A stretch of DNA of 64,000 nt from Adiantum capillus-veneris (lineage: Eukaryota > Streptophyta > Polypodiopsida > Polypodiales > Pteridaceae), in contig CM043964.1 in NCBI GenBank assembly GCA_014529385.2, positions 5,225,997 through 5,289,996 on the forward strand, given 5' to 3'. The notes under the pieces were generated by a model. The model made no database searches and was not told where the DNA came from. It worked only from the letters and a program-made list of their open reading frames with translations. Shown one piece after another: positions 34,637 through 45,029 of this stretch; the stretch's first letter is position 1, and the number at the start of each line of letters is the position of its first letter. A program made the position numbers and the translations under genes.

Positions 34637-37180
34637 TGTTGGTCCTCACGTCCTTCATGCAGCGGTAAGTTGGTTTGTTACCCAGCAGAAGTTCCAGTTC
34701 TAAAGCTAAGGACTGACAATCTGTAGTAGACTGTCTTTGCCAGTGCAGGTTTACCACTTTCTCATCAGCATTGAGTATCCATTCTGGAACTCGTTCCAAT
34801 AGCTGAACTGTATTGGGATGCGCAAGCAGTCTACAAGCTTCCTTATCATGAAAAGCAACAGATTTCTAATGTTCTACCATTTCCCTGGCTCCTACATATA
34901 GTCTTTGGAACCTTTCTGAATCAGTCCACAGAGTATCATCCTCTAGATACTGTCTGGTGATGGAGGCCTGTTGATGTCTCAAGCTGCTTATTTAAGGTAA
35001 TGAGTTGTAGTGAATGCTGATGATCCTTCATTGGTCCTTCATCGTAAGCCTTCATTTTCCCTTTAGCCTCTCTGCTGTGATGGCACTCATTAGTTAGCTC
35101 ATCTCCAGTGTTACTGGGCTGCTGTTCTTCAGTCTACTGATGACCCGACTGTTGTTCTGTTTCCTGTCTGTCCTGTTGTTCCTTAGTCTGGTCTGGTTGG
35201 TCTGGCTGTGACTGGCCTCCTTCATCTGGCCCTGTCCCATCATTACCTGGTCCTGGAGGTGGAGATAGGGGTGGGGCATCATCATCATCCTATGTATGCC
35301 CGGTTTCTTGATCATCCTCCTCCTTATCAGCTTCATCTTCTTCTTCTTCGTCATCCTCCTCTGGGGATGTCTGCTGCTCAATATAATCCATGATGGCTTG
35401 GTTCATCAGAGCATTGTTGAACTCACTCACCTTGTCCTGCAAATCACTTTGCAGACTTTCCATCAAGAATTTTAAATTTTCTAAATCAAAAATAACATTG
35501 CCTACGGAGTTCAAAATTTTAGACAAGATATTGTAGATGTATCTGTCCGTCAGCGAACGCTTCAGAGCTGTATGGTGTAATAGCAGCTTTCTAAATTCTA
35601 CCCGCTTCATTCTGAGCCCCATTTCAGCTTGCTCGACAGCTCTCGATGCTTCATTCCTTTGACTCTTTATGATCATAATTTTAGACTCAGCTTTAGCTAA
35701 CTTTTTGTTCAACAACTCCTGAGCTCTCTCTGATTGAGCTTGCAATACCCTGTGTTGTATGTTCTGCGCTTCCTGGGCTTTCTGGAGTGTGGCAATCTGA
35801 TGCCGTGCTTCTGCCAATTCTTCTTTAAGCTTTTTAACTTCATCTTCTGATCCAGCAGCTTCCACCAATTGTCCCATACAGCTGACAATGGTATTCCAAG
35901 AGGACTATGTCAGTATTGAACATCTGTGTTTGAACATTGTTGGATCAGAATCAATTGGTTCATATATTGCCACAGGAGCCACATAAGGTAGAGATGCATA
36001 ATCAGTTTTGGTGAATGAGAGATGCCCTCTCAATTTCTGAGTTTGCATTTGCTGTAGCTTATACTTTTTAACCAGTTGTAGAGGGTTTTGAGAAATGACA
36101 GGAACTGTTTCAGACATAGTTGAGGACGCTGGACCTTTCCCCTTATCCAGTTGATTCCTGCTTTTGTCTCCTGACTGGTCTGGTACCTTCGCCTCAGTGA
36201 CTGGATTTACCTGATCCTTCCCAGATCCAATAGCAATTGTCTGTTTGACAACTATCTGATTAGGTACAATTGTCTCTGTGCTCGCTACCTTTACCTAGCT
36301 TTCGATGTGCTTCAAGAATTCACTGCTTTTGGTCAGTGTAATTCTTGGTTTCTTTGAACTACTAGCTTCCTCTGCAGTAGCTTTTCTTTTCAGGTCCTTG
36401 GAAGTTGTTTGACTGTCCGTTTCCTCATCGTCTGAGGACAGTTCAATTTTTTTCGGTTCAAAAATGGTTGGGCTGCTCATTCCATGCCAGCTTCACCTGC
36501 TCATTAATATCTGCAGTAGTAGCCCAATACAGAAATTGCCAGACATACCATGCCTTGAAAACAGATTGAGATTTCAACTTGGCAGTCTGTTGAAGTACAT
36601 TATGCGAGAGTATTTGACACAGGTTGATATGGACTTGTGGATCCGTTATCTTGGCCAACAGCATAGCAAATAATTTTTTTGACACATAAGTTGGGTTATT
36701 CTTAAGACTGACTGCTTCGGCTACAAACCTGTAAGTAGCGGAGACTTCCCGTCCTGCTACTGGAACTCCTTGAGCACTTGCCTTGCGCTTCTTTTGAGCT
36801 GCTTCATCCTCCTTTAGAGCAATACTTATTTGTTGCGCAATTGCCACCGATGGTTTAGGCTCATTAGGCATTCTAAATACAAATGCAGTGGCTTCTGGTG
36901 TCACTGACACCCTCCTATTATTTATCATAGCACTGTTGTTTTCTGCATCAAAAGAATCAAGAACTTGCTTGATGATCCCTGCATCAAAAGCAATCCTTGT
37001 CGCTTGCAATACAACTCGCAGATCCCAAAGTTGTAGCAGAGTCATTGCATGATCAGTAAAGACATATTGTTGGATTTTACTGTATGGAAGAACAGGAAGG
37101 CTTTCCTTTGCCTCAGTAATTATAGCCTGGGTTTCTGCAAGAGTTTCCTCCATCTTCTCTGATCGTTTCCTTCTACCCAT
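34637..37180 (-). pseudogene. Element E post-pol ORF (unknown, coiled-coil protein, 3' end lost)
   Basis: It starts at ATG 37180 (MGRRKRSEKMEETLAETQAI), about 90 bases after the pol stop and on the same strand, the place where some plant gypsy elements carry env-like genes. The N-terminal 240 residues form a globular-looking region (FVFRMPNEP, then a SVFKAWYVWQFLYWATT segment). A frame change near 36475 leads into a charged linker, then a predicted coiled coil (35877-35600, rich in AEARHQIATLQKAQEAQ-type heptads), an acidic run and a Pro/Gln-rich part. The C-terminal piece (LLLGNKPTYRCMKDVRTN) is cut by the inverted LTR at 34636. Stops at 36295, 35905 and 35290. No membrane segment or signal peptide was seen, so an envelope role is not supported. 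A decayed relative lies at 49900-52690. Confidence 0.75.
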
Positions 37181-37270
37181 ACACTGTGAGGTCGACGGCG
37201 ATGAAACAAGCGAAGGCGAAGAGGACTTACTTGTGTTAAAGCCATTGCCTGGTGTTGCTGGTAAGGTTGT

Positions 37271-40200
37271 CTAACAGTCAATTGTCTCGTCGGAGGTCGA
37301 AGTTTGCGGTTGTAGTGAAGAGACCTCGGAGCTCGGCGATGGCGAATGGTTGACAGGAGGAAAGCGTTGCGCAGGAGATTTATGAGGAAAAATGTTAACT
37401 CTCCTGACTGTTATACGTGTTCGCACCATAAAAGCTCCACTACTCGCCGCTCCTAGACTTGTGTGGGCCATCGCTGATGTGGCAAACATGCATTGGACAA
37501 GACTGCAACCCATCCTTGTAATAATTATCACTGGCATACCATTTGACCGCTGGCCACTTAAAATTTGGAAAGTGTGTTCATATTGGTTCTGAACTGATTC
37601 CCACTCTGACTGGATCATACTGGTACTGGTCTTTAAATCAACCTGATCTGATTCTTCAGGTACTGGTTCTGAAGCTGGAACTGGTTGCACATGGAAAAGA
37701 CCAAAAATATCTGATTCTGGTATCTCTTGATCAACAACCTCCAGTTCCTTAGTGACTTCTTCTAATCCATTTTCTCTGGTCTCTGAGTAATAAATTTTGA
37801 TCTTTGCTCCATTATATACTCCTGGCAACATTAGTCCAGATAAGTCTTTTAATCTGACTGTGCCATTGGAAAAGACCCAATCAACCTCAAAAGGTCCTGC
37901 CCAGGCAATCTTCAAATTCGGCTTCTTTGGACCCATTCTTGACTGATATAGAAGCACTAAGTCTCCTTTTTGGAATTCTCGGACTTTAATTCGGCGATCA
38001 TGCCAGTGCTTCCTTCTTTGTTGAACAGTTTCCTATTCCAATATAGCCCTTTGCCTGAGTTCATCTAGCTGCATTAGTTCATCCAGTCTTTGCTTAAGAT
38101 TATGGTTGAAGTCTAATCAATACTTTACAGCCATTCTCAGACTAGGGATTACAAACTCCATAGGAACCACTGCTTCAGTACCATACACCATTCTGAATGG
38201 TGTCATTCCAGTAGTTACCTTATAAGCTGTTCTATAAGCCCATAGAGCAGTCTGAAGCTTCAAATCCCACTGGTTTGGTTTCTTTTGCACCACCTTAGTG
38301 AGAATAGTCTTAATTGTCTTATTGCTACTTTCAGCCTGTCCATTGCATCTGGGATAGTAAGGAGTAGATTTCCGATGCTTGACTGAAAGCATATCCAATA
38401 GGATTTCCATCGTATCATTGATAAAGTGTGTCCCTTGATCGGTCACAATTTCCACTGGACATCCATATCGGTAGACAATATTCTCAAATAGAAACCTTGC
38501 AATTGACTTGGTTGTGTTGTCAAGAAGAGCTTTAGCTTCAACCCACTTGGTAACATAACAAGTAGCCATCACGATGTACTTGTTCTTCCTGGGAGTCACC
38601 TTCTTAAAAGGTCCCATAAAATCCAATCGCCATTTCATGAATACTCCCAATGGTTGTATTGGCATTAAGGGAGTCATGTCTGCAGCTGTTGGTCGGCCCA
38701 TTCTCTAGCATATATCACAAATTTTACAAAAGCTTCTGACATCAGCAATCATTGTTTGCCACCACAGACCTGCTTGCAGAATCTTCTTGTAGGTTACTTC
38801 GTTGGAAAAGTGTCCACCAGACTCTCCATTATGTGCCTCTGAGATAACTTGCATTCTTCCCTCCATTGGAACACATCTTCGAAGTATACCATCCACACCC
38901 AATCGATAAAGTACTCCCCCAATGATGGTAAATTTCAGGCTTTTTATGATCAGAGCCTTCTTCTGATTCTGTTTCCAATCTTCTGGAAAGGCACCTTGGG
39001 AAAGGAACTAATAAATATCATACCATTCAGGATCCACTGATTCTTCTGCTTCTAGCTGAAATAGATTGGCATCCACTGGTTCATCTCTCAGAGGTGATTC
39101 TGAAAATCTTCTGTACTTCTGGAAAGAAAGTCAGCTCCACAGTGGTTTCGGCCAGGCTTATGGAAATTATGAACTCAAATTCCATAAGAAACATCATCCA
39201 TCTTATCAGCCTGCCTTGAATAATGACTTTGTTAATCAGAAACTTGATGATCCACATAAAAATGGAATAACTTCCCCAATAGGTAATGCCTGAACTTTGT
39301 AGCGCTAAAAACCATTCTGAGGGCTTCTCTTTCACTAGTCGTATAGCCTTGTTCAGCTTGACTGAATCTCCGACTAGCAAAATAGACCGGATAGTCTGTT
39401 CTGCCATCTAGATGAGCTAATATTGCCCCCATTGCCAATCCTGAAGCATCAACGTGTACATGAAAAATGATATCCCAGTTCGGCTGCCTGAGGACTGGTT
39501 TACTGGTAATGGCTTTTTTCAAATTATGGAAACTCTCCTCACACTCAGCAGTCCAATTGAACTTACTGGTCTTTTTTGTAAGCTCATATAGTGGTATTGC
39601 TTGTGAAGCAAATTTGTGTACAAATCTTCTATAAAAATTCACATACCCCAAAAAAGAACTCAACTCAGAAGCAGTTCTGGGTGCTTTAGCTTGCTGGACA
39701 CACTGTATTTTGTCATTGGCCATTTCTATTCCATTGCGGGAAACCACATGTCCCAGTAGCTGTCCCTTCCAAACCAGAAATACTGATTTAAATGGATTCA
39801 AGCAAATCCTTTTCTCCTGATAGCGTTTAAAAACCATCTCTAGGAATAGAAGGTGTTGTTCCTCAGCTGAATAGATAGTGAAGTCATCCATGAAAATGGC
39901 GAGGAACCGATGAAGAAATTCATTAAATATCTCCATCATACACAGCTGAAAAGTAGCCCGTGCATTGCACAGGCCAAAAGGCATCACCAGATACATGAAT
40001 GCTCCCCACTCAGTGATGAAAGTGGTCTTGGCCCTATCTTCCAGAGCAATCTGTAATTGGTTATAGCCGCTATAACCATCCATGAAGCTATACATCTCAT
40101 ATCCTGCGATCTCATCAAGCAACATATCAGTAAAAGGTAAGGGAAATGGATCCTTAATGGTCTGGGCATTTAGTTTCCTATAGTCGACACAAACCCTTAA

Positions 40201-41940
40201 TTTCCCATTCTTCTTAGGAACGGCAACTATTGGAAATAACCAATCACTGCTTGCTACTTCCGTAATGAAACCAGCCTTGAGAAGATTATCAATCTCCTCC
40301 TTGACCTTCTTTGCATAGTTAGGGTTCATCCGGTATCTTTGTAGTCTAACTGGCCTAGCGTCCGATTTTAGTGGTATTCGGTGCTGACAGACTTCAGGAT
40401 CTACTCCCTTCAAATCTGTATGTTCCCAGGAAAATACATCTCTATAGTTCGGGAACATTATTTGTGCCTTTTCCTTCATTGCCGGTTTCAGGTGCTTGTT
40501 GACTTTGATCATTCTGGGATTTTCCTCTGATCCCAGGTTCCATTCCTCTACTTCCTGATCATCTGGAAGCAACCAGTTGGGTCCCCCTCCTTTTCATTTG
40601 GTCGACTCTTCAGCGTAGTCCCAAGAAGTCCCATTCATTTCTGAATCATTATTCTGATCAGGTGGATATTCTTCTGGACATGCTGATTCTTCCATTATAT
40701 CAGTATCAGCTGGTTCCTCCATTCTTCCAGTAAGCTGAACGGTTCTTTCCCTTGCATTGACTTCAGTTAATTGGTCAGGGAATTGTTTCTTCTGCTTGTC
40801 AGCTTGCTCTTTGTTTAGTAGGTCTGCATTCAAATCAATTTCTGCCAAAGGAAAGATGTTCATTGCTGCCAGCATTCACTCAATTTTCTTAGCTCGGTAT
40901 TTCTGACACAACTCCTTCGGCCTCAGTTCCTTTTTCCAGCTCCTGGTGTTGTTGGTCTGGATTTTGATTCTGCTACTGGCCCCTTCTATGGTTAAAGTCT
41001 GGTTTGCATAGTCATGAACAGCATGTATTGTTCTTAACCATGGGCGGCCTAATAGCATTCCATATGCGCCCTGCACATCCAAAACTAGGAAACTAGTTTT
41101 GAATTTTTCCCTCCCCACTCTTATCTGCATGTTTTCAATCATGCCCGTTGCTTGTATGACTGGATGATCTGCCATTCTTACTTTGAATGGTGTTGGTTTC
41201 ATGTTGGTAATACCCATTCTTTGTTGAAGATGGGTTCCCATTATATTGACTCCTGCTCCTCCATCCAGTATGACACTTGAGAGAGGTTCCCACTGCTTCC
41301 TGACCTTGTAATCTACCTGAATATGTGGAACTTCATCATCCTGGACAGCCGTCAGGTCTACTGTTCTGGCGTCTGCCTCAGTCTTCCTACACTGCCTGAT
41401 AAAGTTGGCCACCTCAGGTAAGGTCTTTCTTATATCCTCCAGCTCTACAGTCAGCTTTTGGATTCTATCACAAATTTTCACCTGAATTTCCTCTTGCTCC
41501 TGGTTAGACTGATTGTCAGAGCTTGAAGAGCTAGTGTTCTCATATTTCCATTCCTCTTTAGCAGTACTTCTACTCTTTCCTTCCTCTTCCATCTCACCAG
41601 CTAGTCTATGTACCACAGCCAGCATGGTCTCTGTCATGGCCGGTACTAACTGATCTTTATCAGTTGATTGGGCTGGTATCTTCTGAATGACTCTAGCCTC
41701 GGAACTTTTTGGCTGCTCTGGAAGCTTCTTAGCTAAATCCTCTATGATTTTAGCTGCTAGTTCCCGCTGCTCTTGCCACTCATCTACCACCTTTTCCTTA
41801 CCCTTGGCCTTCCAAACTTCCCTTTGTTGGGCCCACTTGCTGCTGTTGGAGCTGGCTGGTACTTCTGAAATGTCTGGAATCTATTCAATGATCACTCCTT
41901 TTCTCCTGGTAACTACTTTGACTGGGGCTGGCTCTGGTGC
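37271..41940 (-). pseudogene. Element E pol (protease, RT, RNase H, integrase), decayed
   Basis: Protease core LDGGAGVNIM near 41260. RT at 40572-39300 with SSDWLFPIVAVPKKNGK, MPFGLCNARATFQ and FMDD active site. RNase H with VDASGLAMGA and a frame change near 39300. Integrase zinc motif H...H...CKICDIC near 38720 and core with DFMGPF, VTDQGTHF and NGQAE (38117-38701), followed by an SH3-like C-terminal segment (VLLYQSRMGPKK, AWAGPFEV). It ends at a TAG at 37271. In-frame stops at 40876, 38705 and 38117 and frame changes between 42.7 and 38.9 kb make it inactive. MPFGLCNA and the following extra ORF recall Athila-like members of the OTA clade, but lineage is not proven. Confidence 0.85.
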
Positions 41941-43447
41941 CTAAGCCTCAGTAGCAGTTGTTACCGGTGCATCTGGACATTGGGCTGCAAAATGACCATA
42001 CTTCTCACAGGTATAGCAATTCATGCTTCTGGTCTGGAAGTTGCCTCTTCCTCTTCCTCTGCCCATTCCTGGTTGGTATCTGCCTCGTCCTTGACCAGTA
42101 CCACTGGTACCTGGTCCTTCTTCTTGGGATACTTTGATTGGCTCTGCCTTCACTGGTTCAGTGTAGGCAACCACTGATAGATCCTTTTCTTTCTTAAAAT
42201 GGTGAATTCGGATGCCATAATTATTCCATAGGTGACCGAAGGCCTTGCAGTAGGTACATTGTGGGCATTCCATGGAGATATGGTCCTTGGATTTACATCT
42301 TGAACACCAAGTCTCCATCTTCCGGACCGGATGTCTTGTGTGGCTAATCTCCGCAATCTGCCTAGCCATTTCTTCAATTTTCTTGGTCCATGATCCTTTC
42401 TTTGATTTGTCCTTTGTCTGTTCATTGGAACTGCTCTCGGACGTGTTGGACGTCACAATGGAATCAGAAGCTTCAGTAGCCGAACTACTGCTACTAGTCC
42501 TTCGCTTCTTATGCCTTTTTTCTTTCTTAGCCTGCTATTCCAGTTTTAATGCTCGCTGGACCAGGTCATTGAATTTCTTTGTAGGGGCTGGTACTTCTTG
42601 TTCTCTCAGCTTCTTGCTTCTGAACCCATTCAGAAACCATGCCCTTAATCTCTTCTCAGTTGGTGGTTCTTGCAGTTGTTTGGTCAGTTCTTTGATCTTT
42701 TCTACATAGCTGCGGACGACAAATTCCACTGTTTGATCTGATCCAATTCACAGAGAATATCCTCATCTCCTTGATTGTCGGAATATTCTAACCTCAAGGC
42801 CTTAAGTAATTTCTTATATGATCTCAGTTGGCATGCAGGGTAATGGTAATACCATTTCCTTGCTGCTTCCTTCAAGGTTTGTGGAAAGTATTCCCCCCAA
42901 TCATCTTCATCAATGTTTTTTAGTTCAGCATATTGCTCAAAAGCTTGTATGTGAACATCAGGATCATCCTTTTTCCCTCCTTTGAACATGGGAAAGGAAA
43001 TATTCAGGGAAGCAGAGTAATCATGTCGATTACTGCTAATTCCACCAGTTTGCTTCTTGGCTTCAAACTGACGCTTGGGAGCCTTCTTGCAGTTGTCAGT
43101 GTCAGCATCCCAATCAATCTCTATCTCTGTCTCAGTCTCTCAGTATCCTCTATGTTTTGTCTGCTAGAAGTTCGGTGACTTCCCTTTCTGCCTTTGATAT
43201 GCTCATCGTTCTGGTGAGACTGAGAACTCTTGGAACTCTTTGCCTTTCGTGCTTCCTGTTCTGCCCGTCTGCGTCGAGAATGACTGGAATGCTGTGAGTC
43301 CTGCACCTCATCATCCTGACTATGCTCCTCTTGAGCCTCAGTGTCAGTCATTTTCTCTTGCTTGGGATCAGACTCTCTTCCTGAATCCTCAGGAATGGGG
43401 TCCACACGATTGGTAGATTTCCGGCCACGATTGGATTTTGGTGCCAT
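41941..43447 (-). pseudogene. Element E gag, decayed
   Basis: Likely ATG at 43447 (MAPKSNRGRKSTNRVDPI). A charged N-terminal tail is interrupted by a stop/frame change near 43121. The capsid starts FPMFKGGKKDDPDVHIQAFE at about 42990, and a second frame change follows near 42725. Three zinc-knuckle positions follow: CSRCKSKDHISMEC intact, CTYCKAFGHLWNNY degenerate (last Cys lost), CYTCEKYGHFAAQC intact. Stops at 42535 and 41941. Confidence 0.8.
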
Positions 43448-43499
43448 TGCTGAAAACTTCAACTGGGAGAAGAGTATTTCAGTCAACGAGCTTCAGCTC

Positions 43500-43517
43500 T
43501 AGCCACCGTGATCACCA
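43500..43517 (-). promoter_or_regulatory. Primer-binding site of element E
   Basis: The minus strand reads TGGTGATCACGGTGGCT after a TTT spacer from the LTR end. It differs from the sites of A-D and F. tRNA not identified. A partly similar sequence, TGGTCCTCACG, sits at the same distance from the inverted left LTR. Confidence 0.65.
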
Positions 43518-43520
43518 AAA

Positions 43521-43996
43521 TGGAATTGGAGATGATCTCTTGAGACAGCTAATTCCAGTGTTGAAGGATTTCAGCTACTTAGAGTAGGAAGAGTCCAGAC
43601 AGCAGACTAGACAGAAATCAGTGACTAGACTGAAATATGAATACTGAAATGAGAATCAGACTTAAAGACTAGAATAAAGTTCAGATTCAGATTGAGAAGA
43701 CTGTTGAGAAGTCAGTATCACTGGAATATATATATATCATGATTGAGATTACAGTGAATATGATTATAGAGAGAGAGAGAGAAAGTGTAGCCGATAATAC
43801 TGCCACTGATGCTCAAGTGCAATTATAGCTCAAAGCGCTAATACAAGTGATAACAATTGACAACCCGATATCAAAGTAATGGGCCCTATTTATATGCTTC
43901 AAGTTTACCGTAGTAATTACTTTAGTAATTACTAAGTGATTCACTTCCCATCTTCTAAGAACACGTTCCCACATGGTGACGCGCCAGCCGTCCACA
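43521..43996 (-). repeat. Element E right (5') LTR
   Basis: 476 bp, correctly oriented for the internal genes. Minus-strand TATA box TATAAATAG at 43886-43894; a short (GA)n at 43769-43783. Confidence 0.92.
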
Positions 43997-44275
43997 CACT
44001 CTCTTTGCATGAATGGCGCATAGGTTGGTATCTTCCAACACCGGAATGATGTGCGTCTTTGCAGTTTCTTGAATAGCCTCTAGCACTATTGCTTGCATTC
44101 TATACCAATTTCCATAACTTTGAAGCACCTCCTTCACTGTGAGAAGAAAAGGGGCACGTTGAATTAAAAGTTTTGTAGTCTTCTTTAGTGCCGGAACTTT
44201 GCAAATGCCCTTGCTATTTTTTGACGCTATTGAGGTTGTCTTGGGGGTACTTGCACATTTGATGGTTGATGGCAT
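43997..44275 (-). pseudogene. Histone H3-like gene, 5' part, interrupted by element E
   Basis: ATG 44275 starts a 93-codon open frame ending at the insertion point. After a short non-canonical tail of about 26 residues it shows a histone fold: KTTKLLIQRAPF matches the H3 stretch before helix 1, then a helix-2 region ending in EDTNLCAIHAKRV, identical to the H3 signature. The spacing from PF to EDTN is 43 residues, as in canonical H3, so the longer loop 1 typical of CENH3 is absent. The tail lacks the ARTKQT and KAPRK modification motifs. H3 wraps DNA in nucleosomes; this copy is a divergent variant or an old pseudogene, now split by 9.8 kb. No intron is seen in it. Confidence 0.85.
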
Positions 44276-45029
44276 TTAGGATTCTTGAAAAACTTTGACC
44301 TGCACCTGCTTACATGCTTAGGGGCTGGATCTGCAGCCTCTTCTGATTCATCCTCTTCCCTTGGCTCCCGATCTTGTGTTGTGAGGAGAGATCCCTGGCC
44401 TCGAGGCAGTGTCTTCCCCCCAACGGGCACCCGATGTGTGCACGGTATACCAGCTCGCTGCCATGGTGGCTCTGTCTTTCATTAAGTGTTTATATGGACC
44501 ACCCAAGTCCTGGATGGTCCTGCTTGTAACTTGTGGCACGGTGGCTCCTCCCTATCGGACTCGGGTGTTTGTTGGGCCTCTTCTTCTCTCCAGCGCTAAG
44601 CGCGTTGCTTCATTCTTCGTCTAGGTGTTTCTTCTTATGGATGTAAAGATTCTTCAGACCTCGATGACTCTTGTGCCCTACTACCATGCCCACTTCTAGA
44701 AGAGTGCGTTGAACAGCCAGGTGTTCGTGGAAGTTTTCTTGTGCCTTTAAGACATGCCAGTTTCTCATATCCTTGGAGGGTGTTTTTGTTGGCAGGTAGA
44801 TGCTCTTTTGCGTTTTGTTTGGTGCGCTCCATTTGGTATGGTAAGATCTCACCCGTGCTTAAGAAATGAGTGGTTTATGAGAGCATGCAATATCTATAAG
44901 GGCCCATTTAAAAAGCGCCTTCATCACACTAATTTTGGAAAAAACTATTATTTTTAATTGAACATGTCGTTAAGAGTTGGATCCTGCATTCACATGTAGT
45001 CACTCGTGGATAATCCACTTTGACCCTTG
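44276..45029. other. Unassigned; upstream of the H3-like start
   Basis: GC-richer than its surroundings between 44285 and 44640. The minus frame at 44430-44227 (acidic, EPREEDESEEAADPAPK) could be an older N-terminal tail of the H3-like gene in another frame, but it starts at GTG and this is speculative. 44640-45029 shows nothing supported. Confidence 0.3.

Larger units (their letters stand above)
34171..43996 (-). mobile_element. Element E: gypsy element with inverted LTRs, inserted in an H3-like gene
   Basis: It is 9826 bp long, bounded by a perfect 5-bp direct duplication CACTC (34166-34170 and 43997-44001). The right LTR (43521-43996) is in the normal orientation for the minus-strand gag-pol. 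The left LTR (34171-34636) is its reverse complement, so both outer edges are the TGTGGACGG end. Internal order on the minus strand: gag with CCHC knuckles, protease, RT, RNase H, integrase, then an extra ORF cut off by the left LTR. There is no polypurine tract or normally oriented 3' LTR. RT and integrase motifs suggest the OTA group. Confidence 0.9.

Noticed and set aside
34637-37180. Naming the post-pol ORF an envelope gene
   Set aside because: No signal peptide, membrane helix or cleavage motif was visible; position alone is insufficient.
34171-43996. Two separate elements facing each other instead of one inverted-LTR element
   Set aside because: The same CACTC flanks both outer edges and the H3 frame closes perfectly when everything between is removed; two insertions would leave two different duplications.
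43997-44275. Calling the H3-like gene a centromeric histone (CENH3)
   Set aside because: Loop 1 has the canonical H3 length (43 residues from PF to EDTN); the CENH3 hallmark of a longer loop is missing.
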